Shown: positions 1 to 4,850 of the stretch, in pieces
How the letters are laid out: each line of letters opens with the position of its first letter
Numbering within the stretch: position 1 is the first letter of the stretch
DNA from: Candidatus Aerophobota bacterium
GTDB lineage: Bacteria; Aerophobota; Aerophobia; Aerophobales; B3-G15
Length of the DNA: 5,329 nt
NCBI GenBank assembly: GCA_030607765.1
Contig: JAUWJJ010000102.1
Span: 1 to 5,329, forward strand
Direction of reading: 5' to 3'
Made by a program: the position numbers and the translations under genes
Notes under the pieces: generated by a model
Told to the model about the DNA's origin: nothing
Database searches by the model: none
Seen by the model: only the letters and a program-made list of their open reading frames with translations

Positions 1-1382
1 AGATTGGAGCAAAGAACTCTTTTGCAACCTATTTTAGTTGGCTGTGGGATTTTACGACCGAAGCAGGGGTAACAACGTATTCTTTAGCAATTTCTACCTC
101 ATCAGGTGGAACGACTGATCCTTCTCCTGGCACACATTCATATAATAGTGGAGCAATTGTGGAAGTCGATGCTATTTCGGATACCGATTATATTTTTTCA
201 CACTGGAGCGGAGATGTGCCATCCGGGCATGAGACAGATGATCCTATCACAATCACGATGGACGAGGATAAAAACATTACCGCCAACTTTGCAAAAATAG
301 GTTGGAATAGTACAAAAAGACTCACATGGATTTCGGGTGAATCGAATAACCCATCCTTAGCCATTGATTCAAGCAAAACCATCCATGTGGTCTGGTCGGA
401 TAACGCAAGGAACAATAATTTTGAAATTTTATACAAAAAAAGTACAGACGGTGGATCAACTTGGCCCAAGTTTAAAATGCTCACCTGGAATTTAGGGGAT
501 TCTAAAAATCCTGCTGTAGCCATAGATACTAACGATAATATCTATGTTGTTTGGGACGATGAAACTCCAGGCAGGAAAGAGATTTATTTCAAGAAGAGCG
601 CAGATGGGGGAACAACATGGACTCCTGTAAAAAGAATAACTAAGCTTGCGGGGAATTCCCGGGTTCCATCCATAGCCATAGACACAAGCAATCATATTCA
701 TGTCGTCTGGTATGACATGACACCAGGAAATGACGAGAGCTACTACACCCGAAGCGCAGATGGAGGAACAAGCTGGATAAATCCTAAGCGGATGACGTGG
801 AATCCGAGCTCTTCGAGATTTCCCTCAATTGCAACAGGTTCTGGGAATGATATTCATGTTGTATGGCAAGATAATGCGCCTGGTAATGAGGAGATTTATT
901 ATATAAAGAGCACGAATGGAGGCACCAGTTGGCTGTCTGCAAAGAGGTTGACATGGAATGCTGGTTTATCCAAGTATCCTCAGATAACTTCTGATTCAGG
1001 GAACAATGTCCATGTGGTTTGGACAGATCTATCCCCCGGGAATTATGAAGTGTTTTACAAAAAGAGTACGAATGGAGGATCAACTTGGGCTAAAAAAAGA
1101 CTGACCTGGAATTCGGGAGTATCAGGGTCTCCAGCCGTAGCGACAGATACGGGAAACAACATTTATGTTGTCTGGAACGACTTATCTCCGGGGAATTATG
1201 AAATATATTACAAGAGGAGCACTAATGGGGGTGTGGCTTGGACTACCAAGAGGTTGAGCTGGAATGGAGGGGCTTCAACTACGCCGAAAATAGCGACTTA
1301 TCTAACTGGTGAAATTCATATTGTATGGAGAGATAATACTCCAGGTAATAAAGAAATATATTACAAGAAGAGAATTCAATAA
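1..1382 (+). CDS. Secreted protein with divergent InlB-like repeat and seven-bladed Asp-box (BNR) beta-propeller, 5'-truncated by window edge
   Basis: The frame is open from the window edge (first whole codon at 3), giving 459 visible residues. An internal GTG at 159 is not a credible start because the same domain is already under way upstream. Visible residues 23-99 form a divergent InlB B-repeat/Flg_new_2-type domain (hallmarks GGTTDPSPGT, FSHWSGD, ITITMDEDKNITANF). Residues 100-459 contain seven blades of 51-53 residues, each with a [IV][HY][VI]VW.D core. Six carry an Asp-box S.[DN]GG..W (STDGGSTW, SADGGTTW, SADGGTSW, STNGGTSW, STNGGSTW, STNGGVAW) followed by a K[RM][LIM][TS][WK] strand. 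The last blade ends before that strand, and the N-terminal WNSTKRLTW can supply it, so the propeller looks complete with velcro closure. BNR propellers occur in sialidases and in carbohydrate- or protein-binding surface proteins. No sialidase catalytic residues can be assigned, so a binding or structural extracellular role is inferred. Confidence 0.88.
   Translation, partial: IGAKNSFATYFSWLWDFTTEAGVTTYSLAISTSSGGTTDPSPGTHSYNSGAIVEVDAISDTDYIFSHWSGDVPSGHETDDPITITMDEDKNITANFAKIGWNSTKRLTWISGESNNPSLAIDSSKTIHVVWSDNARNNNFEILYKKSTDGGSTWPKFKMLTWNLGDSKNPAVAIDTNDNIYVVWDDETPGRKEIYFKKSADGGTTWTPVKRITKLAGNSRVPSIAIDTSNHIHVVWYDMTPGNDESYYTRSADGGTSWINPKRMTWNPSSSRFPSIATGSGNDIHVVWQDNAPGNEEIYYIKSTNGGTSWLSAKRLTWNAGLSKYPQITSDSGNNVHVVWTDLSPGNYEVFYKKSTNGGSTWAKKRLTWNSGVSGSPAVATDTGNNIYVVWNDLSPGNYEIYYKRSTNGGVAWTTKRLSWNGGASTTPKIATYLTGEIHIVWRDNTPGNKEIYYKKRIQ
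315..1379 (+). repeat. Tandem Asp-box propeller blade repeats (seven copies, about 153-159 bases each)
   Basis: In-frame repeat units begin at 315, 474, 630, 786, 942, 1095 and 1248, each opening with a K[RM][LIM][TS][WK] codon set (KRLTW, KMLTW, KRITK, KRMTW, KRLTW, KRLTW, KRLSW). Spacings are 159, 156, 156, 156, 153 and 153 bases. The seventh unit is shorter (44 codons) because the gene stops after the EIYYKK strand. The first three Asp-boxes use Asp at the box position and the next three use Asn. The copies are diverged in nucleotide sequence, so this is an old protein-level repeat, not a fresh DNA duplication. Confidence 0.9.
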
Positions 1383-1498
1383 GAGCGGAACCCTGGTTAG
1401 AAGCGGGCAAATATTTAGGTAAGCGTTTGCTATACTGTATAAGTCTGCCTGATATTGATGATGCCAGGAAGAGCCTGGCTGGGTTGAAGGGCAATTGA
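1382..1498 (+). pseudogene. Orphan C-terminal coding remnant (TPR-protein-like tail), remnant 1
   Basis: This frame differs from that of the propeller gene and overlaps its stop by one base. It reads about 38 codons with no start codon or ribosome binding site, beginning RAEPWLEAGKYLGK and ending DIDDARKSLAGLKGN before a TGA at 1496-1498. The end matches the remnant at 4447-4539 (DARK[SR]LAGL[KQ]GN then TGA). Four of five base differences across the shared part fall at third codon positions, which suggests both were once under protein-level selection. The likely source is the C-terminus of a tetratricopeptide-repeat or similar helical protein. That is clearer for remnant 2; for remnant 1 it is inferred by similarity. 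It could instead be part of a dispersed repeat that carries this coding tail. Confidence 0.5.
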
Positions 1499-1502
1499 GG
1501 CG
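1460..1502 (+). repeat. 43-base dispersed repeat, copy 1
   Basis: It matches 4501-4543 at 38 of 43 positions with no gaps, by manual alignment. It spans the last 12 codons and stop of the orphan remnant plus four bases beyond (GGCG). Hairpin-forming sequence begins within a few bases downstream in both copies. Confidence 0.8.
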
Positions 1503-1504
1503 GC

Positions 1505-1525
1505 GGGGTAGTAGAGAAATACCCC
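1505..1525 (+). terminator. Hairpin after remnant 1, possible terminator
   Basis: GGGGTA (1505-1510) pairs with TACCCC (1520-1525) around a 9-base loop. GGCG (1502-1505) and CGCC (1532-1535) could form an alternative or extended outer stem. No U-tract follows, so intrinsic termination is uncertain. Its position, seven bases after the remnant's stop, parallels the stronger hairpin at 4547-4570. Confidence 0.35.
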
Positions 1526-1539
1526 CCAGGACGCCCTGA

Positions 1540-1558
1540 GAGCCTCATAGAGAGGCTC
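1540..1558 (+). terminator. Second hairpin downstream of the propeller gene
   Basis: GAGCCTC (1540-1546) and GAGGCTC (1552-1558) form a perfect 7-bp stem around a 5-base loop ATAGA. It is followed by AACCCCC instead of a T-run, so it is either a weak or rho-independent-like terminator or simply an RNA 3'-end stabilising stem. Confidence 0.35.
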
Positions 1559-1861
1559 AACCCCCAAAACTCACAGCATTTGTACTCAGAATCAAAATGG
1601 GTTCCCCGATACATTATATATATACACAAGTGTCCAGTTATAACTCGAATAAATTCAATTGTTTACGAGAGTCGTTATTATTTTCAATAATTTACAAGAC
1701 TTTTGAATTTTTTAATAAGACAGCAATGATATATTTACTAATTAATAGGGAGGGCCTGGGGGGGCTAAGCCCTCGGAGTATTTCCACCCTTAAAATAAAG
1801 CATGCTGCGAGAATTGAATGTGAAATAATATGACAAAAAGGGAATATTTAACCATTATGGA
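1559..1861. other. Intergenic stretch with no supported gene
   Basis: About 300 A+T-rich bases lie between the hairpins and the protease promoter. A short + frame at 1597-1833 lacks a ribosome binding site and has no recognisable or coding-like protein sequence. A seven-G run (1758-1764) sits inside a possible hairpin, GAGGGC 1750-1755 with GCCCTC 1769-1774. An alternative fold of the same bases pairs GGGC with GCCC around TAA. I see no tRNA, riboswitch or transposon end here. Confidence 0.5.
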
Positions 1862-1890
1862 TTGACTTCTAGGATCTCTATGCATATAAA
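1862..1890 (+). promoter_or_regulatory. Sigma70-type promoter for the C10 protease gene
   Basis: TTGACT (1862-1867) and TATAAA (1885-1890) are separated by exactly 17 bases, close to the housekeeping consensus. The -10 ends 31 bases before the protease ATG, leaving a leader of about 25 bases with a G-rich ribosome binding site at 1912-1917. The promoter at 4793-4821 has the same design. Confidence 0.7.
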
Positions 1891-1921
1891 TAAGTAGGAT
1901 AATGAAAGATTGGGGGGTATC

Positions 1922-3820
1922 ATGAAAAAAACTTTCATTTTATTCGTCGCCTCTTTGTGCTTGTCTTCTTTTCTATTGGGTTATCAACTAACACCTGCGT
2001 CAGCTATTGAAACAAACCTGGTTGCCCAACATTGGCTAATTCTAATTAATAAAATTCCCTTTCAGAATAAAGACGGGGAATATCAAATAATGGGCCTGGA
2101 GCATGTTGTTTATAAGGGACAACTCCTGTGTGAGATATATCATTTAGACCCGCATGGACATATTGTAGTTTCATCTTATAAAGAACTCTCGCCACTTATC
2201 TCGTTTTCTATCGTGTCAGACTTTTATTCTAAATCGTCTGGATATGAACTAATGGTCATGGAAGAACTGAAAAATGCTATTGACTACCTAGAGATTTATA
2301 AAGAAGGTAATGAAAAAAGCATCGAAGCAGCTATAAATGAAAATCGGGAAAACTGGAATAGGCCGTTACTAAAAGAGTTGAATGATGTAAAGATTCAAAA
2401 ACTTGGTTTCAATCAAGAAGAAGAGAAAGAAATAGATAAGGTTATGAAGGAGAAAAGTGCAAACTGGAATAGACCGCTACGGATAGAATTGGATGATGCA
2501 GAAGTTCAGGACTCTCAGTCTGCTCAGGAAGAAGAAGAGAGGGGAATTATGAAATTCGCATTAAAAGAAAGAGACGTAAGCCTTACAGCAGTAACGGCTT
2601 CACCCTTACTGAAAACAAAATGGGACCAAGGTTTTCCATTTAACAAACGTTGCCCTTTATTAAGTAACGAAAAGAGTTATGTGGGGTGTACAGCAACGGC
2701 ATTAGCTCAAATTGTTAGGTTTTATAAGTGGCCCAAAAAAGGCAAGGGCAGTTATTCATATTGGTGGAGTAAAGGTGGTAGAAGGCTTAATGCCACATTT
2801 TCGGACAGTTATGACTGGGACTATATGCCGAATTTGACTGGTGATTATGACTCCGAGCGGGAAAAAGATGCAGTCGCAGAATTATCTTATGAGGTCGGTG
2901 TATCTGTAGATATGGATTATTCTCCAGAAGGATCTGGTGCAGATTTGAGGAAAGCTCCTTATGCATTAAGAACCTTCTTCAAGTATAAGCCTGGAGTGAG
3001 AACTATATATAGATACTACTACAGTTATAATCGTTGGTTTGGTGAGATGAAGAAGCAAAGGAATTTACTAAGACCTGTTGCGCTAGCGATATATAAAAAC
3101 ATTAATGAAGGGCATGCCGTAGTAGTAGACGGTTATTTTATTTCTGGTAATACGAAAACTGTACATATAAATATGGGCTGGGCAGGTAGCTATGATGCAT
3201 ATTATAGCTTGAATAAGATTCTCAATTATAGCCTTCTATATTGGTCATATGCGGTCATTAATATCATTCCAGACGCTGCAAGAATCCAGCTAAATAAAAC
3301 GAAGCATTCTTTTAAAAGAATGGAAGGACTTTCAAATCCTGCTCCTAAATATTTTGATATTAAGAATTCGGCAGGAGGATCTCTCAGCTACAAAATGACG
3401 CCAGATAAAAGCTGGATAACTACAAGACCGAAAAGTGGGATTTCTTATGGAGAGTGGGACACCATAAAAGTGTCGGTAGATATTTCATCCTTAGTAGAGG
3501 GGAGATATAATGGGAAAATTAATATTTCCAGTGATGATGCAGACAATAGCCCTCAAGTCTTTCATATTAATCTCCATGTGAAGCGACCGCCAATACACCC
3601 GCCCCAAAATTTCTCCGGGGTACAGGTTGAAAATAGGTCCCTTTCTCAAGTGGAATACATAAATAGTCTAAGTTGGGAGAAAAATCCACAAAATAGAAAC
3701 ATTGAAAAATATCTGATTTTTCTTCTAGAAGGAAATGAATACACTGCACTTGCTGAGTTAGATGCAAACACATTTAAATATTGGCATAGACGAGTTAGTA
3801 GAGATATGACATACCGCTAA
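1922..3820 (+). CDS. Secreted streptopain-like cysteine protease (peptidase family C10) with Spi prodomain, BACON and truncated FnIII-like domains
   Basis: The product is 632 residues. The start is ATG 1922, preceded by GGGGGG (1912-1917) and opening a typical signal peptide; an in-frame TTG at 1910 would overlap the ribosome binding site. Residues 1-28 are the signal peptide, with cleavage likely after ASA. Residues 29-125 resemble the Spi/inhibitor prodomain of C10 zymogens. Residues 141-215 are a charged linker with a duplicated NWNRPL segment. Residues 225-450 are the catalytic domain: KWDQGFP with Q235 (oxyanion hole), YVGCTATA with nucleophile C256, GHAVVVDGY with H398, and NMGW with N417 and W420. 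The catalytic set is intact, so a secreted, self-processed endopeptidase is predicted. Residues 454-553 resemble a BACON domain (SWITTRPKSG, GRYNGKINISSDDADNSPQ). From residue 556 an FnIII-like domain begins but stops at YR, with its last strands readable beyond the stop to 3883. The beta-barrel gene follows, probably in the same operon. Confidence 0.9.
   Translation: MKKTFILFVASLCLSSFLLGYQLTPASAIETNLVAQHWLILINKIPFQNKDGEYQIMGLEHVVYKGQLLCEIYHLDPHGHIVVSSYKELSPLISFSIVSDFYSKSSGYELMVMEELKNAIDYLEIYKEGNEKSIEAAINENRENWNRPLLKELNDVKIQKLGFNQEEEKEIDKVMKEKSANWNRPLRIELDDAEVQDSQSAQEEEERGIMKFALKERDVSLTAVTASPLLKTKWDQGFPFNKRCPLLSNEKSYVGCTATALAQIVRFYKWPKKGKGSYSYWWSKGGRRLNATFSDSYDWDYMPNLTGDYDSEREKDAVAELSYEVGVSVDMDYSPEGSGADLRKAPYALRTFFKYKPGVRTIYRYYYSYNRWFGEMKKQRNLLRPVALAIYKNINEGHAVVVDGYFISGNTKTVHINMGWAGSYDAYYSLNKILNYSLLYWSYAVINIIPDAARIQLNKTKHSFKRMEGLSNPAPKYFDIKNSAGGSLSYKMTPDKSWITTRPKSGISYGEWDTIKVSVDISSLVEGRYNGKINISSDDADNSPQVFHINLHVKRPPIHPPQNFSGVQVENRSLSQVEYINSLSWEKNPQNRNIEKYLIFLLEGNEYTALAELDANTFKYWHRRVSRDMTYR
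2342..2563 (+). repeat. Duplicated 37-residue linker segment inside the C10 protease
   Basis: Residues from about 141 and 178 of the protease align with a period of 37 codons (111 bases): ENWNRPLLKELNDVKIQ against ANWNRPLRIELDDAEVQ. Each is followed by an acidic QEEE-rich helix (NQEEEKE, AQEEEER). The AACTGGAAT core codons start at 2351 and 2462. The repeat lies between the Spi-like prodomain and the catalytic domain, where zymogen processing would be expected. The outer limits are approximate. Confidence 0.75.
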
Positions 3821-3883
3821 ATGTTATAGGCGGTTAACTTCAAGTGTCGATTGGGCAAAGAGGTATCTATAGAGATCCGCTAG
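3821..3883 (+). pseudogene. Severed 3' end of the C10 protease FnIII domain, beyond two nonsense codons
   Basis: The protease frame continues past TAA (3818-3820) as M-L-TAG-AVNFKCRLGKEVSIEIR and then TAG (3881-3883). Aligned to the usual last strands of FnIII domains (TY.Y.L.AVN..GR...VSIEI), TAA sits where Tyr is expected and TAG where a variable hydrophobic residue sits, with no insertion or deletion. The AVN and VSIEI segments are strand-like and in the correct order. The simplest reading is that the gene ended at 3883 and two point substitutions (or sequencing errors) shortened the product by 21 codons. Readthrough to 653 residues is possible but has no specific support. Confidence 0.6.
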
Positions 3884-3894
3884 GAGAGATGAAA
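3882..3894 (+). promoter_or_regulatory. Ribosome binding site that decides the barrel gene start
   Basis: AGGAG at 3882-3886 overlaps the TAG (3881-3883) that would end the full-length protease frame. Spacing is 8 bases to ATG 3895 and 2 bases to ATG 3889, which favours 3895. In the ancestral arrangement ribosomes finishing the protease would stop directly on this site. Confidence 0.65.
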
Positions 3895-4440
3895 ATGAAG
3901 AGATTAATTTTATTGTTCATAGCTCTTAATATTGTATTGGGAATTTCTTATGGATTAGATATAAAAATTGAAATAAAAGGAGGTTACTTTTATCCATCCG
4001 AGAAGGCATTTAAAGATATTTATGGCGGTGGGTTTTCAATTGGAGGGGAAATTTCAGTTGGGGTTTTAAAAAACTTGTCAATTTGGGTAGGAGGAAATTA
4101 TTTTACAAAGAAAGGGAAACTTACATTCACTCAAGAAGACACGGAAATAAAGCTTATTCCAATCGGTGGCGGACTAAAATATGAATTTCCAACGGGTAAA
4201 TTTGCGCCTTATCTAGGATTGGGCGTCAATTATTACCTGTATGAAGAGTCTAATCCCTTGGGTGATGTGAGTAAAGGTGGATTAGGCTATATAGGAAAAA
4301 TAGGGAGTTATGTGAAAGTAACTGGAGGCTTGTTGGTTGACCTTTATGTAAATTATTCTTACTGCAAGATAAAACCAGCTGATTTCAAGATAAATATTGG
4401 AGGAATAGAAGCAGGAGTTGGGATGGGCTATAGTTTTTAA
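3895..4440 (+). CDS. Small outer-membrane beta-barrel protein (OmpA/OmpX-like eight-stranded type)
   Basis: The product is 181 residues from ATG 3895. AGGAG (3882-3886) lies 8 bases upstream of that ATG but only 2 bases from the alternative ATG at 3889, so 3895 is preferred. A GTG at 3844 would put a polar leader before the signal peptide and is unlikely. Residues 1-20 form a signal peptide (MKRLILLF..., cleavage near SYG/LD). The rest is a series of Gly- and aromatic-rich amphipathic strands: IKIEIKGGYFY, GGGFSIGGEISVGV, LSIWVGGNYF, LIPIGGGLKYEF, YLGLGVNYYLY, VTGGLLVDLYVNYSY and a final strand ending GVGMGYSF. Size, periodicity and the C-terminal Phe fit an eight-stranded barrel inserted by the BAM machinery. 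Its ribosome binding site overlaps the presumed ancestral stop of the protease gene, suggesting co-transcription and once-coupled translation. The specific function is unknown, and a secreted barrel-shaped partner of the protease is an alternative. Confidence 0.8.
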   Translation: MKRLILLFIALNIVLGISYGLDIKIEIKGGYFYPSEKAFKDIYGGGFSIGGEISVGVLKNLSIWVGGNYFTKKGKLTFTQEDTEIKLIPIGGGLKYEFPTGKFAPYLGLGVNYYLYEESNPLGDVSKGGLGYIGKIGSYVKVTGGLLVDLYVNYSYCKIKPADFKINIGGIEAGVGMGYSF

Positions 4441-4446
4441 AGATAA

Positions 4447-4539
4447 GAAAAATTCCTCTCCCTCTGGAAGAACGCTGATCCAGGCATAGCTGAAGTAGAG
4501 GATGCAAGGAAGAGGCTGGCTGGGTTACAGGGTAATTGA
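4447..4539 (+). pseudogene. Orphan C-terminus of a TPR-type protein, remnant 2
   Basis: Thirty codons without a start or ribosome binding site read [27 protein letters not shown] and QGN, then TGA (4537-4539). It begins six bases after the barrel gene's stop, behind a second in-frame TAA (4444-4446). The pattern FL.LWK.ADP.I.EVE.AR.RLAGL is, from family knowledge, a common last helix pair of bacterial TPR proteins, including TPR-tailed signalling proteins. Nothing upstream in this window encodes the rest of such a protein, so this is a fragment. It shares its last 12 codons and stop with remnant 1 at 1382-1498. Confidence 0.6.
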
Positions 4540-4543
4540 GGCG
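4501..4543 (+). repeat. 43-base dispersed repeat, copy 2
   Basis: It matches 1460-1502 at 38 of 43 positions without gaps. The five differences fall at codon third positions (four) and a first position (one, AAG/CAG). As in copy 1, it ends just past a TGA and is followed within a few bases by a hairpin. Confidence 0.8.
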
Positions 4544-4546
4544 AGT

Positions 4547-4570
4547 GGAAGCCGGGATTAGCCGGCTTCC
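4547..4570 (+). terminator. Strong hairpin after remnant 2, likely terminator of the protease-barrel operon
   Basis: GGAAGCCGG (4547-4555) pairs perfectly with CCGGCTTCC (4562-4570) around a 6-base loop GATTAG. The following sequence, CGTTAATTAT, is A+T-rich but lacks a clean T-run. The stem begins seven bases after the remnant's TGA. It is the best 3'-end signal downstream of the protease and barrel genes. Confidence 0.6.
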
Positions 4571-4792
4571 CGTTAATTATAGAGCAAACCTCAATGGTAT
4601 ATGAACCTCACTCTATATAACGATTCTTCATCCTAGATTTTATCACTATTGCCATATCCCTGTTGAACAAATCAAGAAGAGAAGGGGGCTATGGGAACAA
4701 TGTCCCCTTTGGTGGATATGCGGTATTACCATATATCTGCAATTATTTACCATAAAATTTTGTATAGGGAACCGATAGATTTTAAAAGCTTT
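4571..4792. other. Intergenic stretch with no supported gene
   Basis: About 220 A+T-rich bases separate the hairpin from the lipoprotein promoter. Short frames on both strands here (4691-4921 + and 4646-4852 -) have no ribosome binding site or recognisable sequence, and the + one runs into the lipoprotein gene in another frame. AAGGGG (4682-4687) and CCCCTT (4704-4709) can pair around a 16-base loop, which is weak. I see nothing else. Confidence 0.5.
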
Positions 4793-4821
4793 TTGACTTT
4801 TATGGTTTTTTGGTATATAAG
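4793..4821 (+). promoter_or_regulatory. Sigma70-type promoter for the lipoprotein gene
   Basis: TTGACT (4793-4798) and TATAAG (4816-4821) are 17 bases apart. The -10 ends 29 bases before ATG 4851, and a purine-rich ribosome binding site GGGAGGGGG lies at 4837-4845. The -35 and spacing are identical to the protease promoter at 1862-1890. Confidence 0.65.
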
Positions 4822-4850
4822 TAAAATTGAACATTTGGGAGGGGGAAATC

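Noticed and set aside
159..1382. GTG 159 as the real start of the propeller gene
   Set aside because: The frame is open to the window edge and the InlB-like repeat already begins about 30 codons earlier. There is no ribosome binding site and the GTG lies mid-domain.
1..1382. Enzymatically active sialidase
   Set aside because: Asp-boxes alone do not show catalysis. The Arg triad, Tyr/Glu nucleophile pair and acid/base Asp of sialidases cannot be assigned in the visible blades.
1279..1629. Minus-strand frame of 116 codons
   Set aside because: It overlaps the propeller gene and the remnant with its hairpins. There is no ribosome binding site, and its Pro-rich part is just the complement of the hairpin region.
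1597..1833. Small + strand frame of 78 codons in the spacer
   Set aside because: There is no ribosome binding site or recognisable motif, and the composition matches the non-coding surroundings.
1499..1861. Insertion sequence or CRISPR in the spacer
   Set aside because: No transposase coding sequence, paired terminal inverted repeats, target duplication or regularly spaced direct repeats were seen.
1910..1924. TTG 1910 as start of the C10 protease
   Set aside because: It overlaps the G-rich ribosome binding site and adds four residues before a perfect MKK signal peptide start at 1922.
3844..3894. GTG 3844 or ATG 3889 as start of the barrel gene
   Set aside because: GTG 3844 would put a polar 15-residue leader before the signal peptide, and ATG 3889 is only 2 bases from the ribosome binding site. 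ATG 3895 has ideal spacing.
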